In this document: positions 1 through 9,383 of the stretch, piece after piece | Layout: every line of letters starts with the position of its first letter | Position numbering within the stretch: the first letter of the stretch is position 1 | Assembly (NCBI RefSeq): GCF_001487165.1 | Contig: NZ_LN913005.1 | Coordinates: forward strand, 1,461-65,460 | Origin: Blautia massiliensis (ex Durand et al. 2017) | GTDB taxonomy: Bacteria > Bacillota > Clostridia > Lachnospirales > Lachnospiraceae | Direction of reading: 5' to 3' | Length of the DNA stretch: 64,000 nt | Notes under the pieces: model-generated | What the model saw: only the letters and a program-made list of their open reading frames with translations | The model's database searches: none | What the model was told of the DNA's origin: nothing | Translations under genes and position numbers: made by a program

Positions 1-439
1 ATTTTGTTGACGACTTGAATACTTTATCATATCTTCTGTCTTTTGTCAACTATGAATTTCATTTTTCTGAAATTCTTTTTAATTGTTTGTTTTTTGAAAA
101 CAATTATTTGCGACAGCTCAGTTATAATACCACTGGGAGTTATGCTTGTCAACCATAAATTTCAATTTTTTTAGATTTTCCTGGAAATTTATTTTTATAG
201 GACAATTTTTTATTCTTATTTTTAATTTTTAGGATTATCTTTATTGTTGTTTATTGTGTTGTTTTTTTTATGATAAGTCTCTTCGCTGGATGGCGCTACG
301 CCGGTCGCATTTTCAATGCGGTAAGTGCGAGGGAAGGCGATCTCAGAGTTCCGCAGCCCGAACGCCCTCCCTCGCGCTCCCACCCCGTTGGGCACGGAAA
401 GAGTTCTGCGTTGTTGTGTGTGCTGCGTTGTTGACTTTT

Positions 440-770
440 GTCTGTATGCTGCGGTACTCAGAATGGAACGTTGTGCCGATCTGGTTTCTGTATTCTTCGG
501 TACTTATGGTGGTACGCTGTGCCGATCTGCGATCTGGTTCTGTGATTCTTCGGTACTTATAGTGGTACGCTGTGCCGATCTGGTCCCTGTATTCTTCGAT
601 ATTTATGGTGATACGCTAGGCCGATCTGATCCCTGTATTCTTCGATATTTATGGTGATACACTGGGCCGATCTAGTTCCTGTATTCTTCGATATTTATGG
701 TGATACGCTGTGCCGATCCTGTTTCTGTATTCTTCGATACTTATAGGAATATTCTGTACCAGTCTGACAT
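440..770. repeat. 46-bp tandem repeat, about 7 units
   Basis: Units begin with CTGTATTCTTCG and contain GCTGTGCCGATCTGG near the end. Unit starts at 488, 540, 587, 633, 679 and 725 give spacings of 52, 47, 46, 46 and 46 bp; a more diverged unit precedes 488. Units differ by a few substitutions each, so the array is not freshly amplified. There are no variable spacers, so this is not CRISPR. Function unknown. Confidence 0.85.
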
Positions 771-837
771 TTCAGGACAGGACGCCCAGTCCGCTTTCAT
801 CCCCCGCATGTTTTTTTCCTGTCGGCTGGAAACGTCA

Positions 838-1045
838 GCCAGAGGAAGGTGGCATCGGGCCGGGCTGCTGCGGAGGAGGGGTGATTACTACTTGGGCTGC
901 GGGAGACGGCGTTATTGCGGCAGGGTCTGCTGTCTGAGCCGCAGGCGAGTTCTGGCCCTGCCGCAATGCTTTTAGCCGTCTCCCGGAGCCCTAGTAGTAT
1001 CCCCCGACGGAGTCCCTGCCCGGAGCGATGCCACTTTCCTCTGGC
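838..1045. repeat. Large imperfect palindrome, about 90-bp arms
   Basis: The left arm begins GCCAGAGGAAGGTGGCATCG at 838 and the right arm ends with its near complement at 1026-1045. Internal blocks also pair: GGGCTGCGGGAGACGGC (from about 894) with GCCGTCTCCCGGAGCCC (ends about 991), and TTGCGGCAGGG with CCCTGCCGCAA. A short unpaired centre lies near 935-950. As RNA or single-stranded DNA it would form one very long hairpin. Confidence 0.75.
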
Positions 1046-1260
1046 GTCCCTCAACCACATCCACCTCTCAAAACCCCAAAAACATCCCCGCCTGCATCCA
1101 CCCCCGGACCGATGCCACCTTCCTCTGGCGTCCCTCTCCATCCACCCCACAAAACCGCAAAAACACCCCCGCCTGCATCCACTCCCCGGACCGATGCCAC
1201 CTTTCTCTGGCGTCCCTCTCCATCCCAACAAAAAAACGGCACCCGGCAGTTCCAACACTG
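1010..1260. repeat. Three copies of an 83-bp direct repeat
   Basis: GATGCCAC(C/T)TT(C/T)CTCTGGCGTCCCTC recurs at 1027, 1111 and 1193 (spacings 84 and 82), each followed by C-rich sequence containing CAAAA and CCCGCCTGCATCCA. The first copy doubles as the end of the palindrome's right arm, so the same motif occurs four times counting its inverted partner at 838. Confidence 0.8.
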
Positions 1261-1332
1261 CCAGACACTGGAACCAAAACACCCGTCAAACAGACCTATA
1301 CAATATATAATCAACATTCGCTATCTGCTCAA

Positions 1333-1566
1333 CTAATTACCACCAGAAAGTTCCCTCAGCAACTCAAGATCGCTGGCCTGCACTTTAATATTCGTAGTCA
1401 GCTTCTCACCCTCAGGGCTAATATACGTCACCTCAAGAATGCTCCCCTCACGAATCCCACGCCGGGAAACCGCACTACAAAATGCCGGAAACTTCGGATG
1501 ATTCTGTTTAAATGTATTCCATGCATTCATAACCTTCATCATATTTCCAATATTACCAATACCCAT
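1333..1566 (-). CDS. Conserved small protein of unknown function
   Basis: About 77 residues. It begins MGIGNIGNMMKVMNAWNTF, continues through a short basic stretch, and ends in a beta-rich, charged C-terminus (SILEVTYISPEGEKL...ASDLELLREL). No signal peptide or membrane segment. I do not recognise a function. The start is uncertain: an upstream in-frame ATG at 1596 has no ribosome binding site, while AAAGGAAAGG lies a little far (about 12 nt) from the ATG at 1566; a GTG or TTG between them is possible. It is the last gene before the repeat region and lies downstream of radA on the same strand. Confidence 0.6.
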   Translation of the reverse strand: MGIGNIGNMMKVMNAWNTFKQNHPKFPAFCSAVSRRGIREGSILEVTYISPEGEKLTTNIKVQASDLELLRELSGGN

Positions 1567-1624
1567 AACCAACACCAGCCTTTCCTTTACTATCATCTAT
1601 GTTTTTTATCTATTAACCCAAACA

Positions 1625-1653
1625 CAGCCGCCGTACAAACCATACAGCGGCTG
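1625..1653 (-). terminator. Possible terminator after radA
   Basis: CAGCCGC and GCGGCTG arms enclose a 15-nt loop just after the radA stop. The T-run on the minus strand is weak, so termination here is only suggested. Confidence 0.35.
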
Positions 1654-1689
1654 ACCACATGATCCTATTCAAAATAACCTGCCAGAAAC

Positions 1690-3063
1690 TCATAACCCTC
1701 TGATAAAAGAAATCGCATCCCGGATCCCAGCCACATAAACCAATTTAATTCCTTTAATACTCTCTGTAGCCGTCCGGTTCACCTCAGGAAGTATCACCGT
1801 CTCAAACCCAAGCTTTTTCGCTTCCTGCACACGCTGTCCGGCCATACTCACTGCACGAACCTCGCCACTCAGACCAATTTCACCAAACGCCATCACAGAA
1901 CCCGGGATCACGATCTCCTTCGCACTGGAAATAATAGCAAGACAAATACCCAGATCGATCGCCGGCTCTGTCATCTTCATGCCACCCGCAATATTCACAT
2001 AAGCATCCGAAGCAGCAAGATGAACTCCCGCCTTCTTCTCCAGAACCGCCATCAAAAGATTCACGCGATTAAAATCCGTACCAACTGCTGTTCTTCTCGG
2101 AATTCCAAAATTACTCTGACACACCAGAGCCTGGATCTCCACCAAAATCGGTCTCGTCCCCTCCATAGAACATGCAACAACAGATCCCGAAGCATTCTCC
2201 GGTCTTCCATTCAAAAGGAACTCGGAAGGATTCTTCACTTCTTCAAGTCCGGAATTCTGCATCTCAAAAACACCAATTTCATTGGTAGAACCAAAACGAT
2301 TTTTCACCGCACGCAGGATCCGGTAAGAAGCATGCCTGTCTCCCTCAAAGTAAAGCACAGTATCTACCATATGTTCCAGTACACGAGGACCTGCCACATT
2401 TCCCTCCTTGGTCACATGACCCACGATAAAAATGGACACTCCCATACCCTTAGCGATCTGCATCAATACATTGGTAGATTCCCTCACCTGAGAAACACTT
2501 CCCGGTGCAGACGAAATATCTTCATGAAACATCGTCTGGATAGAATCCACAACAGCTACATCTGGTTTCGTCCGCTCAATGATCTCCCGGATATTTTCAA
2601 GATTCGTCTCACAGAGCAGTTTCAGTTTATCATTAAACGTTCCAAGCCGATCTGCCCGGAGCTTGATCTGTCTGAGAGACTCCTCACCAGAAATATACAA
2701 AACAGAAATCCCCTGTGAAGATAAATTTCTGCACACCTGCAACAACAATGTAGACTTGCCAATACCAGGATCTCCACCTACCAAAACAAGGGAGCCGGGG
2801 ACGATTCCGCCTCCCAGCACCCTGTCAAGTTCACCGATTCCGCAGCTCTGACGTTCATCTGAAGAAAGACTGATATCTTTCAGAACTACAGGCTCCGTTT
2901 TCTTTTGTGTAGTTTTAATACTCCCTGAGGAAGATTTTTTGGAAGAAACCGTTTCCTCCACAAAAGTATTCCATGCCTTGCATGCCGGGCACTGCCCCAT
3001 CCACTTGGCTGATTCATACCCGCATTCCTGACAGAAATAAACCGTTTTTTTATTTTTTAGCAT
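1690..3063 (-). CDS. radA: DNA repair protein RadA
   Basis: 457 residues, normal length for RadA (Sms), the RecA-related branch-migration protein acting on recombination intermediates. In order: an N-terminal zinc finger with Cys pairs (CQECG...CPAC, residues 11-27), a RecA-like ATPase with Walker A GGDPGIGKST near residue 92, the family signature KNRFGSTNEIG near 253, and a C-terminal Lon/S16-type protease-like domain without protease function. It overlaps the upstream gene at 3057 by 7 bp, so the two are translationally coupled. Position behind clpC matches the Firmicutes clpC-radA order. Confidence 0.97.
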   Translation of the reverse strand: MLKNKKTVYFCQECGYESAKWMGQCPACKAWNTFVEETVSSKKSSSGSIKTTQKKTEPVVLKDISLSSDERQSCGIGELDRVLGGGIVPGSLVLVGGDPGIGKSTLLLQVCRNLSSQGISVLYISGEESLRQIKLRADRLGTFNDKLKLLCETNLENIREIIERTKPDVAVVDSIQTMFHEDISSAPGSVSQVRESTNVLMQIAKGMGVSIFIVGHVTKEGNVAGPRVLEHMVDTVLYFEGDRHASYRILRAVKNRFGSTNEIGVFEMQNSGLEEVKNPSEFLLNGRPENASGSVVACSMEGTRPILVEIQALVCQSNFGIPRRTAVGTDFNRVNLLMAVLEKKAGVHLAASDAYVNIAGGMKMTEPAIDLGICLAIISSAKEIVIPGSVMAFGEIGLSGEVRAVSMAGQRVQEAKKLGFETVILPEVNRTATESIKGIKLVYVAGIRDAISFIRGL

Positions 3064-3470
3064 TTTACAATTTTAACTTCTGCTTTGGTGTTCGCATCCA
3101 GTTCAACACTGAAAGAAAGCTTGCCGCCCAGGTTTGTGGTCATTGTACCTGTACTTACATCATCAATAAATACCTGATACTCTGTCTCAGCTTCCAGTTC
3201 AACAGTAATCTGAGAATCCTCAAAGCCCTGAACCTCAAAGCTCATTGCTGTTCCATCCTGCTGAAGATGGAACACACTGGTTCCCGGAACAGACTCATAT
3301 ACGAACATTCCATTACGCTCAAGTTTGGTGATCTCCTTATATGTTTTTACTTTATACATATCTCCCTGATACTGATAATCCGACAATTTGGATTTCTGAT
3401 TTAATTCATAATCTCCAAAACTGATAGTCCCATTATCTTCTGTGCGGATCAATTCCTGTACCACTGCCAT
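3057..3470 (-). CDS. Conserved hypothetical protein between clpC and radA
   Basis: 137 residues, probably soluble and all-beta. It has a run of alternating hydrophobic strands and no signal peptide, membrane segment or catalytic motif that I can identify. Homologs in related genomes are sometimes labelled endosialidase; nothing in this sequence supports sialidase activity (no Asp box, no catalytic residues), so I do not adopt that name. AGGAGG lies 9 nt before the ATG. It follows clpC with a 96-bp gap and overlaps radA, suggesting a stress or repair operon context. Confidence 0.75.
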   Translation of the reverse strand: MAVVQELIRTEDNGTISFGDYELNQKSKLSDYQYQGDMYKVKTYKEITKLERNGMFVYESVPGTSVFHLQQDGTAMSFEVQGFEDSQITVELEAETEYQVFIDDVSTGTMTTNLGGKLSFSVELDANTKAEVKIVKC

Positions 3471-3566
3471 GATCTTATGTCCTCCTGAAATCTTTCGTTG
3501 TATAGTTTTAATTTTGTTAATTATAACTTATTTCTGTTTTTTTGGCTATAGAAAGTAATAAAATTC

Positions 3567-6032
3567 TTACGCTTTCTCCGCATCTTTTACTTCAAAGTAG
3601 ATTTTCTTGTCTTTGACCTTCACCTGTACGGTATCACCGGCTTTGATCCGACCTTCAAGGATTTCTGTTGCCATCTCATCCTCAATCTTTGTCTGAATCG
3701 CACGACGCAGCGGTCTTGCACCGTATTTACTGTCAAAGCCCGCATCTGCGATAAGATCTTTAGCTGCTCCGGTAACTTTCAGTATGATATCCAGCTGTTC
3801 CTGACAGCGTTTTTCCAGGTTTTTCAAAAGAATAGTAACGATCTTCCTGATATTTTCTTTATTCAGAGAATGGAATACCATGATCTCATCGATCCGGTTC
3901 AGAAATTCCGGTTTAAACATCCGCCGCACTTCTTCCATCACTCCGGACTTCATACGTTCATAATCACGCTTTTCCGTATCTCCGGACATAAATCCAAGAT
4001 GTTTCGGTTCCATGATCATCTGCGCACCTGCGTTGGAAGTCATGATAATGATCGTCTGCTTAAAATCCACTTTTCTGCCTTGAGCATCTGTAATATGACC
4101 ATCATCAAGTACCTGCAGAAGAATATTAAACACATCCGGATGAGCCTTTTCAATCTCGTCAAAAAGAATGACACTGTATGGATTTCTACGCACTTTTTCG
4201 CTGAGCTGTCCACCTTCTTCATAGCCTACATATCCGGGCGGCGATCCGATCATTTTAGAAACACTATGTTTTTCCATATATTCGGACATATCTACACGGA
4301 TCATTGCCTGATCACTTCCAAATACAGCTTCCGCCAGCGCTTTGGAAAGCTCCGTTTTTCCCACTCCGGTAGGTCCCAGGAATAAGAAAGAACCTATAGG
4401 CCTTGCGGGATCCTTTAATCCTACTCTTCCCCTTTTTACCGCACGGGCAACTGCAGAAACTGCCTCATCCTGTCCGATCACACGCTTTTTCAGAACCTTT
4501 TCCAAATTTGCAAGCCTACGGGATTCCCCCTCTGTCAGACGCTGTACAGGTATTTTTGTCCAGTCAGACACAATACCGGCAACTGCCTCTTCCTCAACTG
4601 TAAGTGGATTTTTCCGATTTTTCCGCTCCGCCTTTCTTCGGATCTTTTCCAATTCTGCTTCCGCCTCATTCTGCTTTGCCTGTGCTGCTTTTGCACCTTC
4701 AAGATCTGCATTTATGACTGCCTGTTCTTTTTGTTTCAGAATATCGTGGATCTCTCTTTCCAGTGCTTCTGCTTTCGGAGACGGACGATATCCCGCCAGT
4801 TGTACTTTCGACGCTGCCTCATCAATAATGTCAATGGCTTTATCCGGAAGAAACCGGTCATTGATATAACGAACGGACATTTTTACAGCCGCCTCAAGGG
4901 CCTCATCCAGAATCTCTACACCATGATGTTTTTCATAATATGGGCGCAACCCCTTCAGGATTTCAACAGCCTCCTCTTCTGTAGGCTCTTCCACGATGAT
5001 AGGCTGAAAACGCCGTTCAAGCGCTGCATCCTTTTCAATGTATTTCCGATATTCTTCCAGTGTCGTTGCTCCGATCAGCTGGATCTCTCCACGGGAAAGA
5101 GACGGTTTCAGGATATTGGAAGCATCCAGTGCACCTTCCGCTCCACCTGCTCCGATGATCGTATGGATCTCATCAATAAAGAGCAATATTCCCTGCTGTT
5201 CGCTTACCTCATCGATCACATTTCGGATACGTTCTTCAAACTCACCGCGATATTTACTTCCTGCGACCATTCCGGAAAGATCCAGAACTACAACCCGCTT
5301 ATCCTTCACAGTATCCGGTACCATTCCTGTGACGATCCGCTGTGCAAGTCCCTCTACGATAGCCGTTTTTCCTACTCCCGGCTCTCCAGTCAGGCAGGGA
5401 TTGTTCTTTGTTCTTCTGCTCAGGATCTGGATCAGTCTGGCAATCTCTTTATCCCTTCCCACTACAGGATCCAGCTTACCTTCTTCTGCCATGGCCGTCA
5501 GATCTCGGCTATACTGATCCAGAGTTGGTGTTACACTGCTGTTTCTTCCCTTTGAAGCTTTTACAGCCTGGAATTCTTCCGCAATGGCATCGCTGTCCAT
5601 TCCCATAGCTGTCAGCACTGCCGCATAAAGCTTCTGGATATTGGCACCCATTGTGTACAGCAGTCTGGTACCCACACAGTCTGTTTCTTTCAACATTGCC
5701 AGCAGAATATGTTCTGTCCCAACTTCCTCAAAACGCATGGATTCTGCTTCTGCATATGCACCCTCAAGAACTCTTCTGGTTCTCGGACTGAATCCCGGTT
5801 TCTGTGAAACAGCCGTATTTCCCGGCGGTGCGATCAGTTTATCGATCAGAGCCATCGCTTTATCAGCCTGGATCCCAAACTCCTCCAGAACTCTTCCTGC
5901 TGTGCCCTCCTTTTCTTCTACAAGCCCGACCAGCAGATGCTCCGTGCCGATATAACTATGTCCGCAGGAGCTGGCTGCCTCTTTTGCCAGAGCAAGAACA
6001 TTCTCTGCCTGTTTTGTATATCGTTCCTGCAT
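3567..6032 (-). CDS. clpC: ClpC-type AAA+ unfoldase
   Basis: 821 residues. Two N-terminal Clp repeats (residues 1-145), a first AAA+ module with Walker A GEPGVGKTA near 215, a coiled-coil middle domain with a UVR-like helix pair (about 410-470), and a second AAA+ module with GPTGVGKTE near 550 plus GYVGYEEGG pore loop. It unfolds substrates for ClpP. The gene follows a GntR-family regulator by 11 bp. The usual partners ctsR, mcsA and mcsB are absent next to it, so control may differ from the Bacillus model. Confidence 0.96.
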   Translation of the reverse strand: MQERYTKQAENVLALAKEAASSCGHSYIGTEHLLVGLVEEKEGTAGRVLEEFGIQADKAMALIDKLIAPPGNTAVSQKPGFSPRTRRVLEGAYAEAESMRFEEVGTEHILLAMLKETDCVGTRLLYTMGANIQKLYAAVLTAMGMDSDAIAEEFQAVKASKGRNSSVTPTLDQYSRDLTAMAEEGKLDPVVGRDKEIARLIQILSRRTKNNPCLTGEPGVGKTAIVEGLAQRIVTGMVPDTVKDKRVVVLDLSGMVAGSKYRGEFEERIRNVIDEVSEQQGILLFIDEIHTIIGAGGAEGALDASNILKPSLSRGEIQLIGATTLEEYRKYIEKDAALERRFQPIIVEEPTEEEAVEILKGLRPYYEKHHGVEILDEALEAAVKMSVRYINDRFLPDKAIDIIDEAASKVQLAGYRPSPKAEALEREIHDILKQKEQAVINADLEGAKAAQAKQNEAEAELEKIRRKAERKNRKNPLTVEEEAVAGIVSDWTKIPVQRLTEGESRRLANLEKVLKKRVIGQDEAVSAVARAVKRGRVGLKDPARPIGSFLFLGPTGVGKTELSKALAEAVFGSDQAMIRVDMSEYMEKHSVSKMIGSPPGYVGYEEGGQLSEKVRRNPYSVILFDEIEKAHPDVFNILLQVLDDGHITDAQGRKVDFKQTIIIMTSNAGAQMIMEPKHLGFMSGDTEKRDYERMKSGVMEEVRRMFKPEFLNRIDEIMVFHSLNKENIRKIVTILLKNLEKRCQEQLDIILKVTGAAKDLIADAGFDSKYGARPLRRAIQTKIEDEMATEILEGRIKAGDTVQVKVKDKKIYFEVKDAEKA

Positions 6033-6043
6033 GATGTCTCCTC

Positions 6044-6421
6044 CTATCTGTCTGTGTCATACTCGTCAAAAATCTCGTCCACCAGCTGATGGACTTCTTC
6101 TCTTGTTACATTTTTACAGCATCCCCATGCCATTGCTACTGTCAGATTCTGTTTCATTTCTTCCAGTGCTCTGACCTTATCTGCATCTATGGAGATCACC
6201 GCTCCCTTTCGCCTGTCAATAGTCACAAAGCCTTCCTGACGAAGCAGCGCATATGCCTTATTCACAGTATGCATATTGATTCCTGCAATGCTTGCAAGCT
6301 GCCGTACAGAAGGCAGAGTATCCCCTTCATGAAGCCTTGATGTAGCGATCCCCATTATGATCTGATTGGTGATCTGCATATAGATTGCCTCATCACTGTT
6401 AAAATCGATTTCTATCACCAT
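6044..6421 (-). CDS. GntR-family (YtrA-like) transcriptional regulator
   Basis: 125 residues: an N-terminal winged helix (IYMQITNQI...LPSVRQLASIAGINMHTVNKAYALLRQEGFV, residues about 14-70) followed by a short helical tail rather than a ligand-binding domain, typical of the YtrA subfamily. GAGGAG lies upstream of the ATG. It ends 11 bp before clpC and is probably cotranscribed with it, standing where ctsR sits in Bacillus. Autoregulation of this operon is an inference. Confidence 0.88.
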   Translation of the reverse strand: MVIEIDFNSDEAIYMQITNQIIMGIATSRLHEGDTLPSVRQLASIAGINMHTVNKAYALLRQEGFVTIDRRKGAVISIDADKVRALEEMKQNLTVAMAWGCCKNVTREEVHQLVDEIFDEYDTDR

Positions 6422-6493
6422 AGGGTAATCTCTCCTCTACAACAGCAAAAGGCTGCACAGTTTCATCCTGGCAGCCTGCTGTGATTTTTGTTT

Positions 6494-7267
6494 TTATTTA
6501 CTGATCCCTGCAATCTTCTCTATCTGTTCTTTGTTAAGAACCAGATTAAATCCCATTGGATTTACCACATAAGCGTTTGCCTGCGGAATCATCAGGCTCG
6601 GAAGTTTGTCTATAGTCACTTTCGCAACACGGAGATTCTTGCCTCTTCCAAATTTCTCAAATTCCATAACATCTGTAAACACAGGCTGCATGATCTTATC
6701 CTCTTTATTTTTCAGATACGGAATATGGAGCTTTCCATCTTCTTCCTGCTCTGCATTGATCGCGATCAGGAATTCTGCCTTACGCAGGTTTGCTATCAGC
6801 TCTTCTTCCAACTCACGGATATTCTTATGCTCTTCCTGTTTTACCGGGCGACGCAATTCCTGCATAAAATAGATTCCGGAAAGTTCAAGAGACGGGTTCA
6901 GAAGCGGTCTCTTTGACGGCTCGATCTTACTCATATCTCTCTGGTTTGCGATCTTTCCGATCTCAATCTCGATCTTCTCTTCTCCGTCGATCCAGATCAC
7001 ACTGTTCACTCCGATCGCGTACAGCGTACCATACAGTCTTGGATAGTCTTTTTTCTCATATTTCATGCCCATAAGAAGGATCTTATCCTCAAGGAGCTGT
7101 TTACCATATTCTTTGATCTCTTCTTCTGTGGCAAAAATCCTTGCCTGGTCATTAAATGTTTCTTCATCACAGGTCACATATGGAAGTCTGGTTGCCTGTG
7201 AATATGCAACAAATACTTCCTCCCTGTTTCTGAGCTCATGGATTGCTTCTTCTACACTGATTCCCAT
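6494..7267 (-). CDS. SseB-family protein
   Basis: 257 residues, cytoplasmic. Two related halves: an N-terminal region with the pattern LPYVTCDEETFNDQARIFATEEE and a C-terminal half ending in an SseB-like domain (LPSLMIPQANAYVVNPMG). Family members are named for enhanced serine-sensitivity but the biochemical role is unclear. GAGAGGAC precedes the ATG. A promoter with good spacing lies upstream at 7398-7427, so it appears to start its own unit. Confidence 0.7.
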   Translation of the reverse strand: MGISVEEAIHELRNREEVFVAYSQATRLPYVTCDEETFNDQARIFATEEEIKEYGKQLLEDKILLMGMKYEKKDYPRLYGTLYAIGVNSVIWIDGEEKIEIEIGKIANQRDMSKIEPSKRPLLNPSLELSGIYFMQELRRPVKQEEHKNIRELEEELIANLRKAEFLIAINAEQEEDGKLHIPYLKNKEDKIMQPVFTDVMEFEKFGRGKNLRVAKVTIDKLPSLMIPQANAYVVNPMGFNLVLNKEQIEKIAGISK

Positions 7268-7397
7268 TTTTCTGTCCTCTCTGCCTCATCACTTGGATGC
7301 GACACCTCATCAAGGAAAATGGTTGGTTCCTGTTGTGCCCTGTCAGCATCCAGCTTTTCATGTTCGTAACTACTCACTGTGTTTCATAGTTGTTACT

Positions 7398-7427
7398 ATT
7401 GTACAATGAAATCCCTGTTTTCGTCAA
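7398..7427 (-). promoter_or_regulatory. Sigma-A-type promoter for the SseB-family gene
   Basis: Minus-strand TTGACG (7422-7427), an 18-bp spacer and TACAAT (7398-7403). A GTAAC...GTTAC inverted repeat follows in the leader. Confidence 0.65.
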
Positions 7428-7452
7428 GCTGTGCCTGTGAAAAATGACCAAC

Positions 7453-8727
7453 TTAAGCCTCGTCGATAGCTTTTCCGATATCGTGACGCATATACTTATT
7501 TGCAAAGCTGATCCACTCTGTAGCAGCATATGCATTCTTTCTGGCTTCTTTTAATGTCTCTCCTTTGGCAGTGATGCCAAGAACACGCCCACCGTTTGTA
7601 ACGATCTCTCCATCTTTAAATTTGGTTCCCGCATGGAAACAGTAGTATCCGTCTTTGTCCTTAAAATTCTCAAATCCATGGATCGGGATACCTTTTTCGT
7701 ATTTTACCGGATATCCATCACTTGCAAGAACAACACAAACTGCTGCATTGTCCTCAAATTTCAGATCGATCTGATCAAGTTTGCCGTCTACACAGGCTTC
7801 CATTACTTCAATGATATCATTCTCCATACGCGGAAGAACAACCTGTGCCTCCGGATCCCCAAATCTTGCATTATATTCCAGAACCTTCGGGCCATCTGCA
7901 GTAAGCATCAGTCCGAAGAAAATGATTCCCTTAAACGGACGTCCCTCTGCTGCCATGGCATCTACTGTTTTCTGATAAACATATTTCTTACAGAATTCAT
8001 CTACTTCCGGAGTATAGAACGGACTTGGAGAAAATGTTCCCATTCCGCCTGTATTCAGTCCCTGATCCCCATCCTTCGCACGCTTGTGATCCTGTGCGGA
8101 TGTCATGGTACGGATCGTCTTTCCATCTACAAAAGAAAGTACGGAAACCTCACGGCCAGTCATAAATTCTTCAATTACCATGGTATTTCCGGCATTTCCG
8201 AATTTTTTGTCTTCCATGATCTCTTTTACGCCAGCTTCTGCCTCTGCAAGATCCTGGCAGATCAGAACACCTTTTCCAAGAGCAAGGCCATCTGCCTTCA
8301 AAACGATCGGGAATTTTGCCTCGGTCCTTAAATATTCCAGAGCTTTTTCCGGATCATCAAAATTCTCATAAGCAGCTGTAGGAATGTCGTATTTTTTCAT
8401 AAGATCCTTGGAAAAAGCCTTGGAGCCTTCCAGAATAGCAGCATTTTTGCGCGGTCCGAACACACGCAGTCCCTCTGCCTCAAATACATCTACGATTCCG
8501 CCCACAAGAGGATCATCCATTCCCACGATAGTAAGATCGATCTCTTTTTCTTTGGCAAAGGCTGCCAGTTTTTCAAACTCCATTGCTCCGATATCTGCAC
8601 ATTCCGCATACTCTGCGATTCCTGCATTTCCAGGTGCACAGTAGATCTTGTCAACTTTCGAGCTTTTTGCAACACTCCATGCAATTGCATGTTCTCTTCC
8701 GCCGCTTCCTACGATTAATACTTTCAT
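7453..8727 (-). CDS. purD: Phosphoribosylamine-glycine ligase
   Basis: 424 residues, normal length. ATP-grasp enzyme joining glycine to phosphoribosylamine in purine synthesis. The N-terminus MKVLIVGSGGREHAIAW is the family signature; MIEEFMTGREVSVLSF and LEYNARFGDPEAQ are the ATP-grasp and metal-binding segments. I take the ATG at 8727 because AAAGGAG lies 7 nt before it; a longer frame from 8748 would add seven residues unlike the family. Last gene of the leftward pur cluster. Confidence 0.96.
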   Translation of the reverse strand: MKVLIVGSGGREHAIAWSVAKSSKVDKIYCAPGNAGIAEYAECADIGAMEFEKLAAFAKEKEIDLTIVGMDDPLVGGIVDVFEAEGLRVFGPRKNAAILEGSKAFSKDLMKKYDIPTAAYENFDDPEKALEYLRTEAKFPIVLKADGLALGKGVLICQDLAEAEAGVKEIMEDKKFGNAGNTMVIEEFMTGREVSVLSFVDGKTIRTMTSAQDHKRAKDGDQGLNTGGMGTFSPSPFYTPEVDEFCKKYVYQKTVDAMAAEGRPFKGIIFFGLMLTADGPKVLEYNARFGDPEAQVVLPRMENDIIEVMEACVDGKLDQIDLKFEDNAAVCVVLASDGYPVKYEKGIPIHGFENFKDKDGYYCFHAGTKFKDGEIVTNGGRVLGITAKGETLKEARKNAYAATEWISFANKYMRHDIGKAIDEA

Positions 8728-8759
8728 CTGTTTACTCCTTTGTTTCATCTGTCTGCTGA

Positions 8760-9383
8760 TTACTTTAAAGAAACAATTCCATCTGTCACTGTGATCTTGT
8801 CATTGGCGATAAGATTGATTGCTTCCGGAAGGATCTTCCACTCCGCTTTTTCCATTACACGTCTCTGAAGCTCCTTGGATGTATCTCCGTCTTTTACCTT
8901 TACTGCCTTCTGAAGAATGATCGGACCTGTATCCGTTCCGGCATCTACGAAATGAACCGTAGCGCCTGTTACTTTCACTCCTCTTGCGAGAACTGCATCA
9001 TGAACCTTAAGTCCATAAAAACCTTTTCCGCAGAAAGACGGGATCAGAGATGGATGGATATTGATGATCTTGTTGGGATACGCTTCCACCATCATCGGAG
9101 GGATCGCAACCAGATATCCTGCAAGAACAATCAGGTCTACCTCTTTTTCCTGAAGCTTCGCCAGTAATGCTTTATGGAAAGCTTCTCGGTCCGGATAGTC
9201 TTTCGGTGCGATGCATACCGCCTCTATATCATGCTTTCTGGCTCTTTCCAGAGCATAAGCGGAGGCATTATTACTGATCACGATATCCACTTTTGCATTT
9301 GTGATCTCTCCTGCATCAATAGCATCCAGGATCGCCTGAAGATTCGTTCCCCCACCGGAAACAAGAACACCGATCTTTAACAT
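8760..9383 (-). CDS. purN: Phosphoribosylglycinamide formyltransferase
   Basis: 207 residues. Folate-dependent GAR transformylase. [17 protein letters not shown] binds the ribonucleotide phosphate; the [12 protein letters not shown] block holds the catalytic His, and [18 protein letters not shown] is the C-terminal signature. It overlaps purM by 7 bp and precedes purD by 32 bp. Confidence 0.96.
   Translation of the reverse strand: MLKIGVLVSGGGTNLQAILDAIDAGEITNAKVDIVISNNASAYALERARKHDIEAVCIAPKDYPDREAFHKALLAKLQEKEVDLIVLAGYLVAIPPMMVEAYPNKIINIHPSLIPSFCGKGFYGLKVHDAVLARGVKVTGATVHFVDAGTDTGPIILQKAVKVKDGDTSKELQRRVMEKAEWKILPEAINLIANDKITVTDGIVSLK

Larger units (their letters stand above)
1..1332. other. 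Gene-free repeat-rich region
   Basis: No convincing gene is seen in the first 1.3 kb. Positions 1-260 are very AT-rich. Positions 290-1260 are GC-rich and consist almost entirely of repeats and inverted repeats, listed separately. Open frames on both strands here are low-complexity, rich in Arg, Gly and Pro, lack ribosome binding sites, and encode the same repeat in several frames. They are best read as repeat artefacts. The compositional jump between the two halves suggests an accreted repeat block rather than an ordinary intergenic spacer. Confidence 0.7.

Noticed and set aside
440-770. Possible CRISPR array
   Set aside because: Repeats are contiguous with no variable spacers and no cas genes nearby.
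797-1317. Open frames over the palindrome and 83-bp repeats (up to 161 codons)
   Set aside because: Low-complexity Arg/Gly/Pro content, the same repeat read in several frames and strands, and no ribosome binding sites.
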